Below, piece after piece: positions 9,965 to 18,065 of a stretch of DNA of 25,166 nucleotides. The notes beneath the pieces are model-generated. The model had not been told where the DNA came from and did no database searches. It saw only the letters and a list, made by a program, of their open reading frames with translations. The position numbers were made by a program, and so were the translations under genes. Each line of letters begins with the position of its first letter. The stretch's first letter is position 1. This stretch comes from Acidobacteriota bacterium (GTDB lineage Bacteria; Acidobacteriota; Terriglobia; Bryobacterales; Bryobacteraceae), in contig QHXU01000150.1 in NCBI GenBank assembly GCA_003223065.1, positions 1 through 25,166 of the forward strand, given 5' to 3'.

Positions 9965-10600
9965 CTAGGAATTCAAATGGAGGATACCGCGCTGTAGAGC
10001 GATGGTCACGGCATGAGTCCGGTCTGCTGCACCGAGCTTACCCAGGATGTTCTGTATGTGCATCTTGATGGTGCCGCTGGCGGTCCCGAGCCGGTCCGCG
10101 ATCTCTTTGTTCGCCAGACCTTGCGCGACGCACTCGAGGACTTCGACCTCGCGGGGTGTGAGCACGACCTGCGGAAAATATTCGCTCAGCCGCTCCGCTA
10201 CTTCGGGCGGCATAAGCCGTTTGCCGGCGTGCACCGTCCGAATGGCACGCAGCACTTCGGTGTGCACCATTTCTTTCAATAAGTATCCGAGCACGCCGGC
10301 TTCGAGCGCGCGATAGATGTCCTGGTCTCCGTCATAGCTGGTCAGAGCGATGATCTTCGCGTCGGGCGACTCCTGGCGAATGATTCTTGTCGCCTCAATG
10401 CCATCCACTCCGGGCATGCGCAGATCCATCAACGTCACGTCGGGATGATGCTGGCGAAAAAGCTCGACTGCTTCCTTCCCGCCTCCGGCCTCGGCGACGA
10501 GCCGCATGTCTGCCTCGTTAGCCAGGATCGAAGCGATTCCCTTGCGGACTAAAGGATGGTCGTCCACGCACAGAATGCGGATTGGCTCGGCCGGGCTCAC
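9965..10600 (-). CDS. NarL/FixJ-family response regulator
   Basis: This 211-aa two-component transcription regulator has a receiver domain at 6-125 with the acidic pair D13-D14, phospho-acceptor D59 (TLMDLRMPG), T87 and K109 in the expected places. A LuxR-type helix-turn-helix lies at about 148-205 (LTPREVEVLECVAQGLANKEIADRL, in two parts, then KMHIQNILGKL). The GTG start at 10600 overlaps the TGA of the kinase gene as GTGA; a Shine-Dalgarno is weak, consistent with coupling. The kinase next to it is surely its partner. Because mdtA-like, mdtB-like and mdtC-like genes follow in the same direction, the likely target is the efflux operon, perhaps through the palindrome 22 bases beyond its stop codon. 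Confidence 0.95.
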   Translation of the reverse strand: MSPAEPIRILCVDDHPLVRKGIASILANEADMRLVAEAGGGKEAVELFRQHHPDVTLMDLRMPGVDGIEATRIIRQESPDAKIIALTSYDGDQDIYRALEAGVLGYLLKEMVHTEVLRAIRTVHAGKRLMPPEVAERLSEYFPQVVLTPREVEVLECVAQGLANKEIADRLGTASGTIKMHIQNILGKLGAADRTHAVTIALQRGILHLNS

Positions 10601-13536
10601 TTGTGATTTTCCGAGGCGGGGAGCACCACCGACACCGTCGTTCCCCTTCCGGGCTCGCTTGCGAGCTGGAGGTCGGCCCCGATTTGGGTGGCGCGTTCCT
10701 TCATGCCTATAAGACCGTAATGTCCCGGCCGGACGTTACCGTTTCCTTCCCGCGCGAACCCGGAGCCGTCGTCCTTGACCGAGAGACGAACGACTTCCGG
10801 CGTGGAATTCAAGGCCACCTCGATCACGCGTGCTCCGGAATGCTTGACGGAATTGGAGACGGCTTCCGAGACAATGCGCAGCAAGTTATATTCGACGTCC
10901 GCCGGAAGCCCCTGCGGGCTCTTTCCCAGCTTCAGCTTGAGCCGGATATTCTTGGCTTCGGTGATGTGCCGCGCTGCCTGCGCGATCGCTGCGCCGAGCC
11001 CGGACTCCGGGCCCTCCGGACTGCGTAGGCCCGCCACGGACCGGCGCGTCTCGCGCAGGCAGGCGCCTGCATCGCGAATGATCTCTTCGAGGGTGGTCCG
11101 CTCGTCCGGGGATCGCATTCGTCCCGCAAGAGCCTGCATCTCCATGGTGATGCCGGAGAAGCCTTGCATCAGTGTGTCGTGAAGCTCCCGTGCGATCCGG
11201 TTTCGTTCCGTGAGGATGAGGCTGAACTGTTCCCGTAAGCGGCGGATGCGGAACTGGTAGGCGAGCAAAATCGCAAGCCCGACTAAGACCGCGCACAGCG
11301 GCAAAAACCAGATTCTCTGGTAATAGTGCGAAGCGAGGGCGAACGCGACCGCATCGCCGGTTTCGTTGCAGACGCCGTCGCTGTTGCATGCCGTGACGCG
11401 GAACCGGAAGTGGCCGGACGGCAGGTTCGTGTAAAAGGCCTCGCGCCGCGTGCCTGCCGCGATCCAGTCTTTGTCGTAGCCTTCGAGCATGTATCGGAAG
11501 GTAATGCGGCCAGCGGCGAGAAAACTCAAACCCGTGTAGCGGAATTCCAGGTTCTTCTGTCCTGGAGGGAGCTTCGCGATGACATCGGGGCCCTTGCGTT
11601 CGCCGTTGACTGTGACTTCCTCGATCACCACCGGAGGCGGCGGAACGTTGCGCTGCAGGTGTTGTGGGTCGAGAACGATCAACCCCTGGATCGTGGAAAA
11701 CCATATGCGCCCGCCGAGCATACGTGCGACCGCCGGCTGGACGCCGGGCTTGCACTCGATCACACGCAGCGCATCGGTCGGACTGTAGGGCGAACTGTTG
11801 AATCTCTTGATCTCGCCCGCGGCGAACCGGCGCAGGTCGGACCGGGGCACCGAAAAAATGCCCTTGCTGCAAGCCATCCACAGACGATCCTGGTTGTCTT
11901 CGGCGATGCCGTAGATCTCATTGTCGAACAAACCATCTCGCGTGAAATAGCTGAAGACTCTTCCTCTATCGAGCAGGCGCAATCCGCCTCCCATCATGCC
12001 CATCCATAACAGGCCGTCCTGATCCAGGAAGAAGGCATCCACGGCACGGAGCGGCGCATTCTCCTGTCTCAGCTCGCCGATCTTGCCGCCGCTGTAGAAA
12101 AACACGCCGCGCGACGTCGCGAAGAGAAGACGCCGGTCGCGATCCTCTCCGATTGCGAGAATCGGATCCCGCATGGACGATTGCAATACCGCGGGTTGGA
12201 GAAACTTTCCGTTTTCGAACGCAGCCGGACCAGCCGAAGTTCCCACCCAAAGAGTTCCCGACCGCTCCCGGAACAGACTGCGAATTTGATTCGCGGGAAG
12301 CCCCTGCGCGGTTGTGTAAGTCTGTGCGACGCGGCCATCCTGAAGGCGGTTCAGCCCGTGGTCCGTTCCCGCCCCCAGGCCGTCACCGCCGTCCTCAGAG
12401 AGGGCGTAGATGGAGTTCGAAAGCAGGCCTTGCGCGGTGGTGAGCACGGAGAAACGGCGTCCGTCGAACCGCGCCAGTCCCGCGCCCAAAGTCCCCACCC
12501 AGATCTTGCCGCGGCGATCCTGGAGAGGCGGTCCGGCGTCGTTGCTAGGCAGGCCTTCGTTCATCGTGTACGGACCGGCGCGGCCATCCAGGAACTGGTT
12601 CAGCCCGTGCTTGGTTCCCACCCACAGGCTTCCTTCGCGATCCTCAAACAAGGAGTAGACGGTACTTTGAGAGAGTCCGTCTTGCGGGCGAAAGGTGTCA
12701 ACCTCGCTGTTGCGCACACGGCTGAATCCGTTTCGCGTTCCAATCCATAAGCTGCCGTCGCGGCCCACGGCAAGACAGAGCACCCAATTGTCCGCGAGCT
12801 CGTTCTTAACGGTGAAGAGACGCTCGTGCCCGTCTTTCAGTTCGATCAAGCCGCTCGTCGTGCCAATCCAGAGAACGTCTCCGGAGCACCTAAGCGCGCG
12901 GACGCCGGCATCGCCCGGGACCGACGTGAGCTGGCGAGAGATAAATCCGGTCCCGTTCCACATGCTGAGCCGCGCATTCTCGCCTCCCGCCCAGAGGGTT
13001 CCATCGCCGGTTTCGCAGGCGGCCCGGACATTGTTCGAGCCGAGCCCTTGCCCGGTCCCGTACACCTGAACTGTGCCGCCGGTAGTTCTGGCCAAACCCT
13101 CGGGAGTGCATGCCCACAAGTCTCCGTTGCGAGTGGAAACGAGACATTGAACAGTGTCCGACGGCAGGCCGTTCTTCGTGGAATAGGTCGTGACTCGATC
13201 ATTCTCCAGCCGGATGAGACCGGCATCATTGGTGCCGACCCACAGCGTGTGGTTTGAATCTTCGAGAATTTCGCGAACCCAGATGTTGGCAGGTGCGTTT
13301 CGATAGACGTTTTCGACGGAGGTAAAGCGCACACCGTCAAAGCGCACCAGACCGCTCTGCGTGCCCAGCCAGAGATATCCGTCCTGCGTTTGCCAAATTG
13401 CGGAAATGGTGGCCTGCGGCAGCCCCTGCTGCATCTGCCAGATGCGATGCACATATTGGGTAAGGGTCCGGTTGGGATCGAGGCCGAAAGCGGTCTCGAG
13501 GGAAAGCACCATCAGCAGGAGCAATCCGCGATTCAT
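10597..13536 (-). CDS. Hybrid periplasmic-propeller sensor histidine kinase (Reg_prop, Y_Y_Y, HisKA_3, HATPase_c)
   Basis: This 979-aa membrane sensor has a signal peptide at 1-18. About a dozen two-component-propeller repeats follow (about 30-630) with recurring patterns such as DGYLWLGTQSGLVRFDG, GSLWIGTRNGFSRV and GSLWVGTKHGLNQF. A Y_Y_Y domain lies at about 660-727, one transmembrane helix at about 743-763, a dimerisation/phospho-acceptor helix with H786 (ARELHDTLMQGFSG), and a C-terminal ATPase with N895, the DDGSGF loop (922-927) and GLIGMKER (941-948). All catalytic boxes are intact. The propeller and Y_Y_Y parts lie in the periplasm and probably sense a ligand or wall/membrane state. 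One blade is worn (EDGGDGLGAGT near 381-391 replaces the usual LW.GT). ATG 13536 has AAGGTG 4 bases upstream. It overlaps the response regulator by 4 bases. Confidence 0.96.
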   Translation of the reverse strand: MNRGLLLLMVLSLETAFGLDPNRTLTQYVHRIWQMQQGLPQATISAIWQTQDGYLWLGTQSGLVRFDGVRFTSVENVYRNAPANIWVREILEDSNHTLWVGTNDAGLIRLENDRVTTYSTKNGLPSDTVQCLVSTRNGDLWACTPEGLARTTGGTVQVYGTGQGLGSNNVRAACETGDGTLWAGGENARLSMWNGTGFISRQLTSVPGDAGVRALRCSGDVLWIGTTSGLIELKDGHERLFTVKNELADNWVLCLAVGRDGSLWIGTRNGFSRVRNSEVDTFRPQDGLSQSTVYSLFEDREGSLWVGTKHGLNQFLDGRAGPYTMNEGLPSNDAGPPLQDRRGKIWVGTLGAGLARFDGRRFSVLTTAQGLLSNSIYALSEDGGDGLGAGTDHGLNRLQDGRVAQTYTTAQGLPANQIRSLFRERSGTLWVGTSAGPAAFENGKFLQPAVLQSSMRDPILAIGEDRDRRLLFATSRGVFFYSGGKIGELRQENAPLRAVDAFFLDQDGLLWMGMMGGGLRLLDRGRVFSYFTRDGLFDNEIYGIAEDNQDRLWMACSKGIFSVPRSDLRRFAAGEIKRFNSSPYSPTDALRVIECKPGVQPAVARMLGGRIWFSTIQGLIVLDPQHLQRNVPPPPVVIEEVTVNGERKGPDVIAKLPPGQKNLEFRYTGLSFLAAGRITFRYMLEGYDKDWIAAGTRREAFYTNLPSGHFRFRVTACNSDGVCNETGDAVAFALASHYYQRIWFLPLCAVLVGLAILLAYQFRIRRLREQFSLILTERNRIARELHDTLMQGFSGITMEMQALAGRMRSPDERTTLEEIIRDAGACLRETRRSVAGLRSPEGPESGLGAAIAQAARHITEAKNIRLKLKLGKSPQGLPADVEYNLLRIVSEAVSNSVKHSGARVIEVALNSTPEVVRLSVKDDGSGFAREGNGNVRPGHYGLIGMKERATQIGADLQLASEPGRGTTVSVVLPASENHK

Positions 13537-13549
13537 CTACACCTTATTT

Positions 13550-13564
13550 TCGCCCAATTGGCGA
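13550..13564. repeat. Small inverted repeat upstream of the kinase gene
   Basis: TCGCC (13550-13554) and GGCGA (13560-13564) form a 5-bp inverted repeat around CAATT, 13 bases above the kinase start and just before its AAGGTG ribosome-binding site. It lies in the 78-base gap after the outer-membrane protein gene. No T-run follows on the minus strand, so no terminator is evident between the lactate block and the efflux block. Confidence 0.25.
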
Positions 13565-13614
13565 CGCAGTTTTGAGCTTTCTTTTCTCCATTGAGCGCGG
13601 CCCGTGCCAGTCGC

Positions 13615-14208
13615 TCAGAATCCGACGCCGAAGCCCGCAGAGATCTCGGTCTGACGCAGGACTCCGCTCGCCAGCGCCAAGCCGAAAGGCTTCCCGGTGA
13701 TGTACTGGCGGACATCGAAGCGAATCCCGAAGAACGAGCCGACTCGAACCTTCACGCCGGCGCCGTAATTGAAGCCTGGCTTCGTCGAGCCGCCGCCTGA
13801 AGTGGCCGACGATCCCGGCGGCACGAAATTGCTGAAATGGAATCCGGCTGTGCCGAAAGGACGGAACCGCGAGCCCTCTGACGTTCCGTAGAGCAGAAAA
13901 TTATAGCCGCCCTGGTGGTACGCCATGCCGAGCTCAGTGCCCCCCTGATCGTTGAATTTAAGGTGAGTGCGATTATATCCGTACTGCAATTCGTGTCCGA
14001 AGCGCCTCCCTTGATTGAACCCGAAACGGAATCCGAAGCGGAAACCGTCCGTAAGCGCGATATCGTTGCTCGCCCCGCCGACTAATTGGTCCGTGCCGAG
14101 CCCGGGATTGGACAGCAGGCTTTGACCTGCGACGAACCACAACTCACCTGTCTGCGCCAGGGCCACATTTGCGAAGGCCAAGGCCAGAACAACAATAAGT
14201 TTTCTCAT
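13615..14208 (-). CDS. Secreted outer-membrane beta-barrel protein, function unknown
   Basis: This 197-aa protein has a clear signal peptide (cleavage after ALA, residue 18). The mature part alternates hydrophobic and polar residues, is rich in Gly, Phe and Tyr (GFRFGFRFGFNQG, HELQYGYNRTHLKF, FRPFGTAGFHFSNF), and ends in Phe (ISAGFGVGF), the usual C-terminal signal for outer-membrane insertion. This suggests a small eight-stranded barrel of the OmpA/OmpW-like type; I cannot name a specific family. A Ser/Gly-rich loop (GSSATSGGGST) is probably extracellular. The ATG overlaps the lutC TGA as ATGA, with GAGG 4 bases upstream inside lutC, so it is translated together with lutC. The context hints at a role linked to lactate use or uptake, but this is inference. 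Confidence 0.85.
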   Translation of the reverse strand: MRKLIVVLALAFANVALAQTGELWFVAGQSLLSNPGLGTDQLVGGASNDIALTDGFRFGFRFGFNQGRRFGHELQYGYNRTHLKFNDQGGTELGMAYHQGGYNFLLYGTSEGSRFRPFGTAGFHFSNFVPPGSSATSGGGSTKPGFNYGAGVKVRVGSFFGIRFDVRQYITGKPFGLALASGVLRQTEISAGFGVGF

Positions 14209-14867
14209 GTTTCCTCAGATGCATACGACGGAGCAGCCGTTACATTGTTGACAATTACGACGTGAATCTCCCCGGGCCCGTGCACTCCTCGCACCAGGCG
14301 CATTTCGATATCGGCGGTCCGGCTGGGACCTGTGATCAGGACCACCGCGCTCGATTGCGCGGCAGGTTGCCGGCAGACGTCCAGGAATTCGTCGAGATTC
14401 TCCAGGATTTTCGACCGTTCGATTACGGCGATGTGGCATGGAGGCAAGAGCGAGACCATCCGCGAGTCGCGCAAGCCGGCCGAGACGACCAGCGTGCCGG
14501 TTTCGGCGAGCGCGTATTCGGCCGAGGTGATCGAGGCGTCGGCTGCGGCGCAAGCCTGGCGTGAGTGTTCGGTGGTAACGGACGGCAGGGAATCGATGCC
14601 GCACGCCTCAAGGATCGGCGCCTGCGAAGCGATGGCCCGGCGGCCCGCGAGCGCGGATTCCACGTAGGCCCCTGCTTCGCCAGGCGTGTTCACAATCGCG
14701 ACTTTTCCGCCCAGCGCCTCGAGCGCGGACCTGAATTTTTCAGCGCGGTCTGGCGGAGGCGATGACGCAAAGCGCAAAAGCACTGGCGGCGGCTCAGGGA
14801 CGGGATCAGCGGCTCCACGGCCGAGCGCCGCACGAACGCGAGACAAGATGAATTCACGTGAATTCAC
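14205..14867 (-). CDS. lutC: LutC-like LUD-domain protein of L-lactate oxidation
   Basis: This protein of about 220 aa is the LutC/YkgG member of the LutABC complex, which oxidises L-lactate to pyruvate in the cytoplasm. It has the LUD fold with AEYALAETGTLVVSAG in the middle and the hallmark GPSRTADIE near residue 180, followed by VRGVHGPGEIHVVIV. I choose the GTG at 14867 because it overlaps the lutB TGA as GTGA and lies downstream of GGAGGGAG; an in-frame GTG at 14885 would give 226 aa and overlap lutB by 22 bases. Its last codons, GAGGAAACA, form the ribosome-binding site of the next gene and give the C-terminus EET. An 18-bp perfect palindrome covers its first codons. Confidence 0.93.
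   Translation of the reverse strand: MNSREFILSRVRAALGRGAADPVPEPPPVLLRFASSPPPDRAEKFRSALEALGGKVAIVNTPGEAGAYVESALAGRRAIASQAPILEACGIDSLPSVTTEHSRQACAAADASITSAEYALAETGTLVVSAGLRDSRMVSLLPPCHIAVIERSKILENLDEFLDVCRQPAAQSSAVVLITGPSRTADIEMRLVRGVHGPGEIHVVIVNNVTAAPSYASEET
14849..14866. repeat. 18-bp perfect palindrome at the lutB/lutC junction
   Basis: TGAATTCACGTGAATTCA is identical to its reverse complement over 18 bases. It begins at the lutB stop codon and covers the first codons of lutC. It may be a protein-binding site or may form a hairpin that controls lutC translation; chance is not excluded in a window of this size. Confidence 0.5.
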
Positions 14868-16252
14868 TTCCGGCGCTCCCTCCACAACTGGCGAAAGCTG
14901 CGCCTGGCCAGGGGCGGCAGATCACGCTGGCTCAGCCAAGCCTTCAGCGGTCCGGCCCGGGGCAACCGGGATGCGGCCGCCGCGGCCACAGGGGCGACGC
15001 GCTCGTAAATCCGCGGATGGCGCATCAGCCAGGCCCACATCCGGAATGCCAGCTTTTCCACCATTCCGCCTTTCTGGATGCCGGCCTCGGTGATCTCCGC
15101 GCGCAGTGCGAGCAAGATTTTCGGAATCTCGATCTTTACCGGGCAAACTTCGGCGCATGCGCCGCAGAGGCTCGATGCGAAGGGCAGCCAGGGGTCCTGA
15201 TGCACGCCCATGAATTGCGGCGTGAGGATCTTTCCAATCGGGCCCGAATAGACCCACGGATACGAATAGCCCCCGATCTTGCGGTACACCGGACAATTGT
15301 TAAGACATGCGCCACAGCGGATGCAGTAGAGGGACTGGCGCTTCTCGGCGTCAGCGAGGACCTTCGTGCGGCCATTGTCGAGCAACACGAGATAAAACTC
15401 CTCGGGGCCGTCCAGCTCGCCCTCCCGCCGTGGTCCGGAGAGAAACGAGGTGTAGACGCTGAGCGGCTGTCCCGTTGCGCTGCGGCCGAGCAGGTTGAGG
15501 AATACGCCGAGATCCTGCGCGCGTGGGATCACTTTTTCAATACCCGATACTGCCACGTGAATCCGCGGCGCGGAGCATGACAGCCGGGCGTTCCCCTCGT
15601 TCTCGACCAGCACCACCATACCCGAATCCGCCACCAGGAAATTCGCACCGGTGATCCCGATTCCGGCCTCCAGAAATTTTTCGCGCAGCGCCGCGCGGGC
15701 GATGGCGGTCAGGCGTTCCGGTGTTGTCTCGTGGGCTGCGTGGAGGCGGCGCTCGAAGAGATGCGCGATGTCTTCCCGCGTCTTGTGCAACGCCGGCGCG
15801 ATGATATGGAACGGTTTCTCGCCCGCCAGTTGCAGGATGTATTCGCCGAGATCGGTCTCGACGGCTTCGATCCCATCCTGCGCCAGATGCTCGTTGAGAT
15901 GGATTTCCTCCGTGGTCATCGATTTGGATTTGACGATGAGGTTCGTGGCGCGCTCGCGGGCGAGATTGCGGATGAAAGCGCGCGCCTCTTGCCCGTCCCT
16001 TGCCCAGATGACCCTGCCGCCCCGCGCTTCGACGTTTCGCTCCAGCTCTTGAAGATAGAAATCGAGATGATTGAGCGTGTGCTTCTTGATCTCGTGTGCG
16101 TGCTGGCGCAGTTCCTGATAATCCGGGAAAGCTTCAGTCGAGACTGTCCGGCGGCGCCCGTCCGCCAGCCGGCCGGTAGCGGAATAAATGGCAAGCTGCA
16201 GCTTCGGATCGCCCAGCGCGTTTGCGATCTTGTGCTGATAGGGCTCCGCCAT
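14864..16252 (-). CDS. lutB: LutB-like iron-sulfur protein of L-lactate oxidation
   Basis: This 462-aa cytoplasmic protein is the central LutB/YkgF subunit. It has an N-terminal LUD domain (about 60-290, with IVKSKSMTTEEIHLNEHL and GITGANFLVADSGMVVLVENEGN, each in part) and a ferredoxin-like domain with two cluster motifs: C310-x2-C313-x2-C316-x3-C320 (CIRCGACLNNCP) and C363-x2-C366-x3-C370 (CGACAEVCP). These should carry [4Fe-4S] clusters that pass electrons from lactate. The length matches the family. ATG 16252 lies 8 bases after the lutA stop. It overlaps the chosen lutC start by 4 bases. No lactate permease gene is visible in the window. Confidence 0.95.
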   Translation of the reverse strand: MAEPYQHKIANALGDPKLQLAIYSATGRLADGRRRTVSTEAFPDYQELRQHAHEIKKHTLNHLDFYLQELERNVEARGGRVIWARDGQEARAFIRNLARERATNLIVKSKSMTTEEIHLNEHLAQDGIEAVETDLGEYILQLAGEKPFHIIAPALHKTREDIAHLFERRLHAAHETTPERLTAIARAALREKFLEAGIGITGANFLVADSGMVVLVENEGNARLSCSAPRIHVAVSGIEKVIPRAQDLGVFLNLLGRSATGQPLSVYTSFLSGPRREGELDGPEEFYLVLLDNGRTKVLADAEKRQSLYCIRCGACLNNCPVYRKIGGYSYPWVYSGPIGKILTPQFMGVHQDPWLPFASSLCGACAEVCPVKIEIPKILLALRAEITEAGIQKGGMVEKLAFRMWAWLMRHPRIYERVAPVAAAAASRLPRAGPLKAWLSQRDLPPLARRSFRQLWRERRK

Positions 16253-16260
16253 ATCGTTCT

Positions 16261-16974
16261 TTAACGCGAGTCAAGCACTTCGGCCAAATGCATGGTACGC
16301 ACGCCCGTGCCGGCGCGGCTGAGCACTCCCTGAATTTGCATCAGGCAGCTCGAGTCAGTGGAGACGACGATCTCCGCTCCGCTGCGAAGAATGGAATCGA
16401 TCTTGGTGCGTGCCATCCCGCCGGAAACCTCGGGGAACTTCACGGAGAACGTCCCACCGAAGCCGCAGCACTCCTCGGCGGCGTCCATTTCGGCCAGGCG
16501 CAGCCCGCGTACGTGTTCGAGCAGGCGCCGGGGAGCCTCTTTCGTCCGCATTTCGCGGAGGGCGTGACAACCGTCGTGATAGGTGGCCACGCGCTCCAGG
16601 CGTGCGCCGACGTCCTCAACGTGCAGCACATCCACCAGAAAACGCGAGAATTCCCAGACGCGAGAGGCCAGACCGGCGATGCGGGTGTCGCCGGCGTCGA
16701 ACAGCTCCGCGTAGTGGTGTGCAATCATCGACGCGCAGGAACCCGAAGGCACGACGATGTAATCCGCGTCTTCGAATACCTGGAGGAAATATTCCGCGAC
16801 TGTGCGGGCCTCCCGTCGATAACCGCTGTTAAATGCGGGCTGGCCACAGCAGGTTTGGGCCTCGCGGAACTCGATCTCGCATCCGGCACGATCGAGCACG
16901 CCGGCCATGGCCAGACCCACCTGCGGGAAGACCTGGTCCACGATGCAGGTGACGAAGAGTGAGACACGAGGCAT
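16261..16974 (-). CDS. lutA: LutA-like cysteine-rich (CCG) protein of L-lactate oxidation
   Basis: This 237-aa cytoplasmic protein belongs to the LutA/YkgE family, built from two CCG domains as in the heterodisulfide reductase subunit HdrB. The motifs are C42-C43-G44 (TCCGQPAFNSGY) and C169-C170-G171 (ECCGFGGTFSVKFPEVS), with supporting Cys80 (PSGSC), Cys136 (HDGCH) and Cys210 (STDSSC), which probably ligate an iron-sulfur cluster. I choose ATG 16974 (MPRVSLFVTC); an in-frame TTG at 16983 is less likely. It opens the lutABC set, 15 bases after the stop of a small secreted-protein gene, so it may be co-transcribed with that gene. Confidence 0.95.
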   Translation of the reverse strand: MPRVSLFVTCIVDQVFPQVGLAMAGVLDRAGCEIEFREAQTCCGQPAFNSGYRREARTVAEYFLQVFEDADYIVVPSGSCASMIAHHYAELFDAGDTRIAGLASRVWEFSRFLVDVLHVEDVGARLERVATYHDGCHALREMRTKEAPRRLLEHVRGLRLAEMDAAEECCGFGGTFSVKFPEVSGGMARTKIDSILRSGAEIVVSTDSSCLMQIQGVLSRAGTGVRTMHLAEVLDSR

Positions 16975-16989
16975 CCGAAGCAACCTGGT

Positions 16990-17634
16990 CTACGGCTGCT
17001 TCACCGGTGGATCGGTGGGGCGGCGCAGTGTCGGCGCCTTCTTCTTCTGTGCTGTGTTCTTCTTCTCCGCAGCCTTCTTTTCGTCGAGCTCTTTCGGGGT
17101 CATGGCGGCCTCGCGCTCGGTTTTCTGCTTTTGCTCCTTGAGGGCAACTTCCCCGGCGCGCTGCTTCAGATCCTCCTGCGAGAGGTCGGCGCTATCGGAG
17201 GTGGTCTCGATGGCTTGGCGGAGAACGAACTCGTAGCGCGCCAGGTCTTTGGGTTTGGCTTCGTCGATCATCTGCAAGCGCGACAGCATTTCTTTTTCCG
17301 CCTGGGCCACGAGGGCCATCCCAGAATCGATATTGAGCTTGCGGCGCAGGGCATCATCGGCGACGGTGTCGATGGCCTCGATAATCCTCGCGTAATCGTC
17401 CAGCAAATCGTGGATCATCGCGCTCCGGCCGGCCTTGTCCTTGGCGAGGAGCTGCTGGACCTGATCCAGCCGCTGCCTGGCGAAGTGCAGATACAGCTTC
17501 ATGCGCTCATTCGGTTCCTGCACCTCGCGCACCTGGTCCGCTTCGTCCGTGGTGAGGAAGTCTCGCTGCTGCGCTTGCGCTGCCACAAGCGGCGCCGTAC
17601 AGAGGGTCAAGATCGCTGCTCCGAAAAATCGCAT
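16990..17634 (-). CDS. Secreted helical protein of unknown function with a charged tail
   Basis: I do not recognise this 214-aa protein. A signal peptide (about 1-20, cleavage near AQA) is followed by an all-helical region (about 40-150) with amphipathic stretches such as [20 protein letters not shown] and [24 protein letters not shown]. The C-terminal tail (about 155-214) is rich in Lys, Glu and Ala and ends in a Pro-rich segment ([11 protein letters not shown]). It is probably periplasmic. GGGAGGT 4 bases before ATG 17634 is a strong ribosome-binding site. It follows another small secreted helical protein by 18 bases and precedes lutA by 15 bases. The two small proteins share a similar plan (signal, helices, basic end) and may be distant relatives. 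Confidence 0.82.
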   Translation of the reverse strand: MRFFGAAILTLCTAPLVAAQAQQRDFLTTDEADQVREVQEPNERMKLYLHFARQRLDQVQQLLAKDKAGRSAMIHDLLDDYARIIEAIDTVADDALRRKLNIDSGMALVAQAEKEMLSRLQMIDEAKPKDLARYEFVLRQAIETTSDSADLSQEDLKQRAGEVALKEQKQKTEREAAMTPKELDEKKAAEKKNTAQKKKAPTLRRPTDPPVKQP

Positions 17635-17652
17635 GTGGACCTCCCTATTTCC

Positions 17653-18063
17653 TTATCTCTTTTTCTTACTCATGATGCGCTTGAGAAGATCGTCATGGAC
17701 CTGGGCCACGCGGTCGCGCACCTTATCCACCAGCCCACGGTCATCGAAGTTGAAAGTCTGCCGCAATCCATCCAGGCGCCGCATGAGCTCGCGGGTCTTG
17801 AGCTCGGCGTGCTTGAACTTCGAGCTGCGGCGCGCGTCCTTGCCCGTCTCGACGAGGGACTGATATGCGAGATCGACCGACTCTCCGACTTCATCGAGTT
17901 CGGCCTGCGTTTTGGCGGCATCCCCGGCGGTGTATGCGTCGCGCGCGGCGTCGAGAGCTGAGTTGGCGTTGTCGAGCGCGCGGTCGCTGCGGCGTTCGAG
18001 ATTCGGATCCGTTTTGATGGAGCTGAGATCCAACGCCAGGAAAAGGATGAGCAGCCACTGCAT
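17653..18063 (-). CDS. Small secreted helical protein of unknown function
   Basis: This 136-aa protein starts with a short hydrophobic signal (MQWLLILFLALD) and is otherwise highly helical and charged: ALDNANSALDAARDAYTAGD, ELDEVGESVDLAYQSLVETG, then KFKHAELKTRELMRRLDGLR and VAQVHDDLLKRIMSKKKR. There is no cysteine or catalytic motif. A strong GAGGT lies 5 bases before ATG 18063, which starts only 2 bases after the TPR gene stop, so the two are surely co-translated. I know of no assigned function. The mature part probably acts in the periplasm with the TPR protein and the next secreted protein. Confidence 0.82.
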   Translation of the reverse strand: MQWLLILFLALDLSSIKTDPNLERRSDRALDNANSALDAARDAYTAGDAAKTQAELDEVGESVDLAYQSLVETGKDARRSSKFKHAELKTRELMRRLDGLRQTFNFDDRGLVDKVRDRVAQVHDDLLKRIMSKKKR

Positions 18064-18065
18064 GT

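Noticed and set aside
13537..13614. Possible terminator between the beta-barrel gene and the kinase gene
   Set aside because: The only hairpin (13550-13564) has 5-bp arms and is followed by A residues, not T, on the minus strand.
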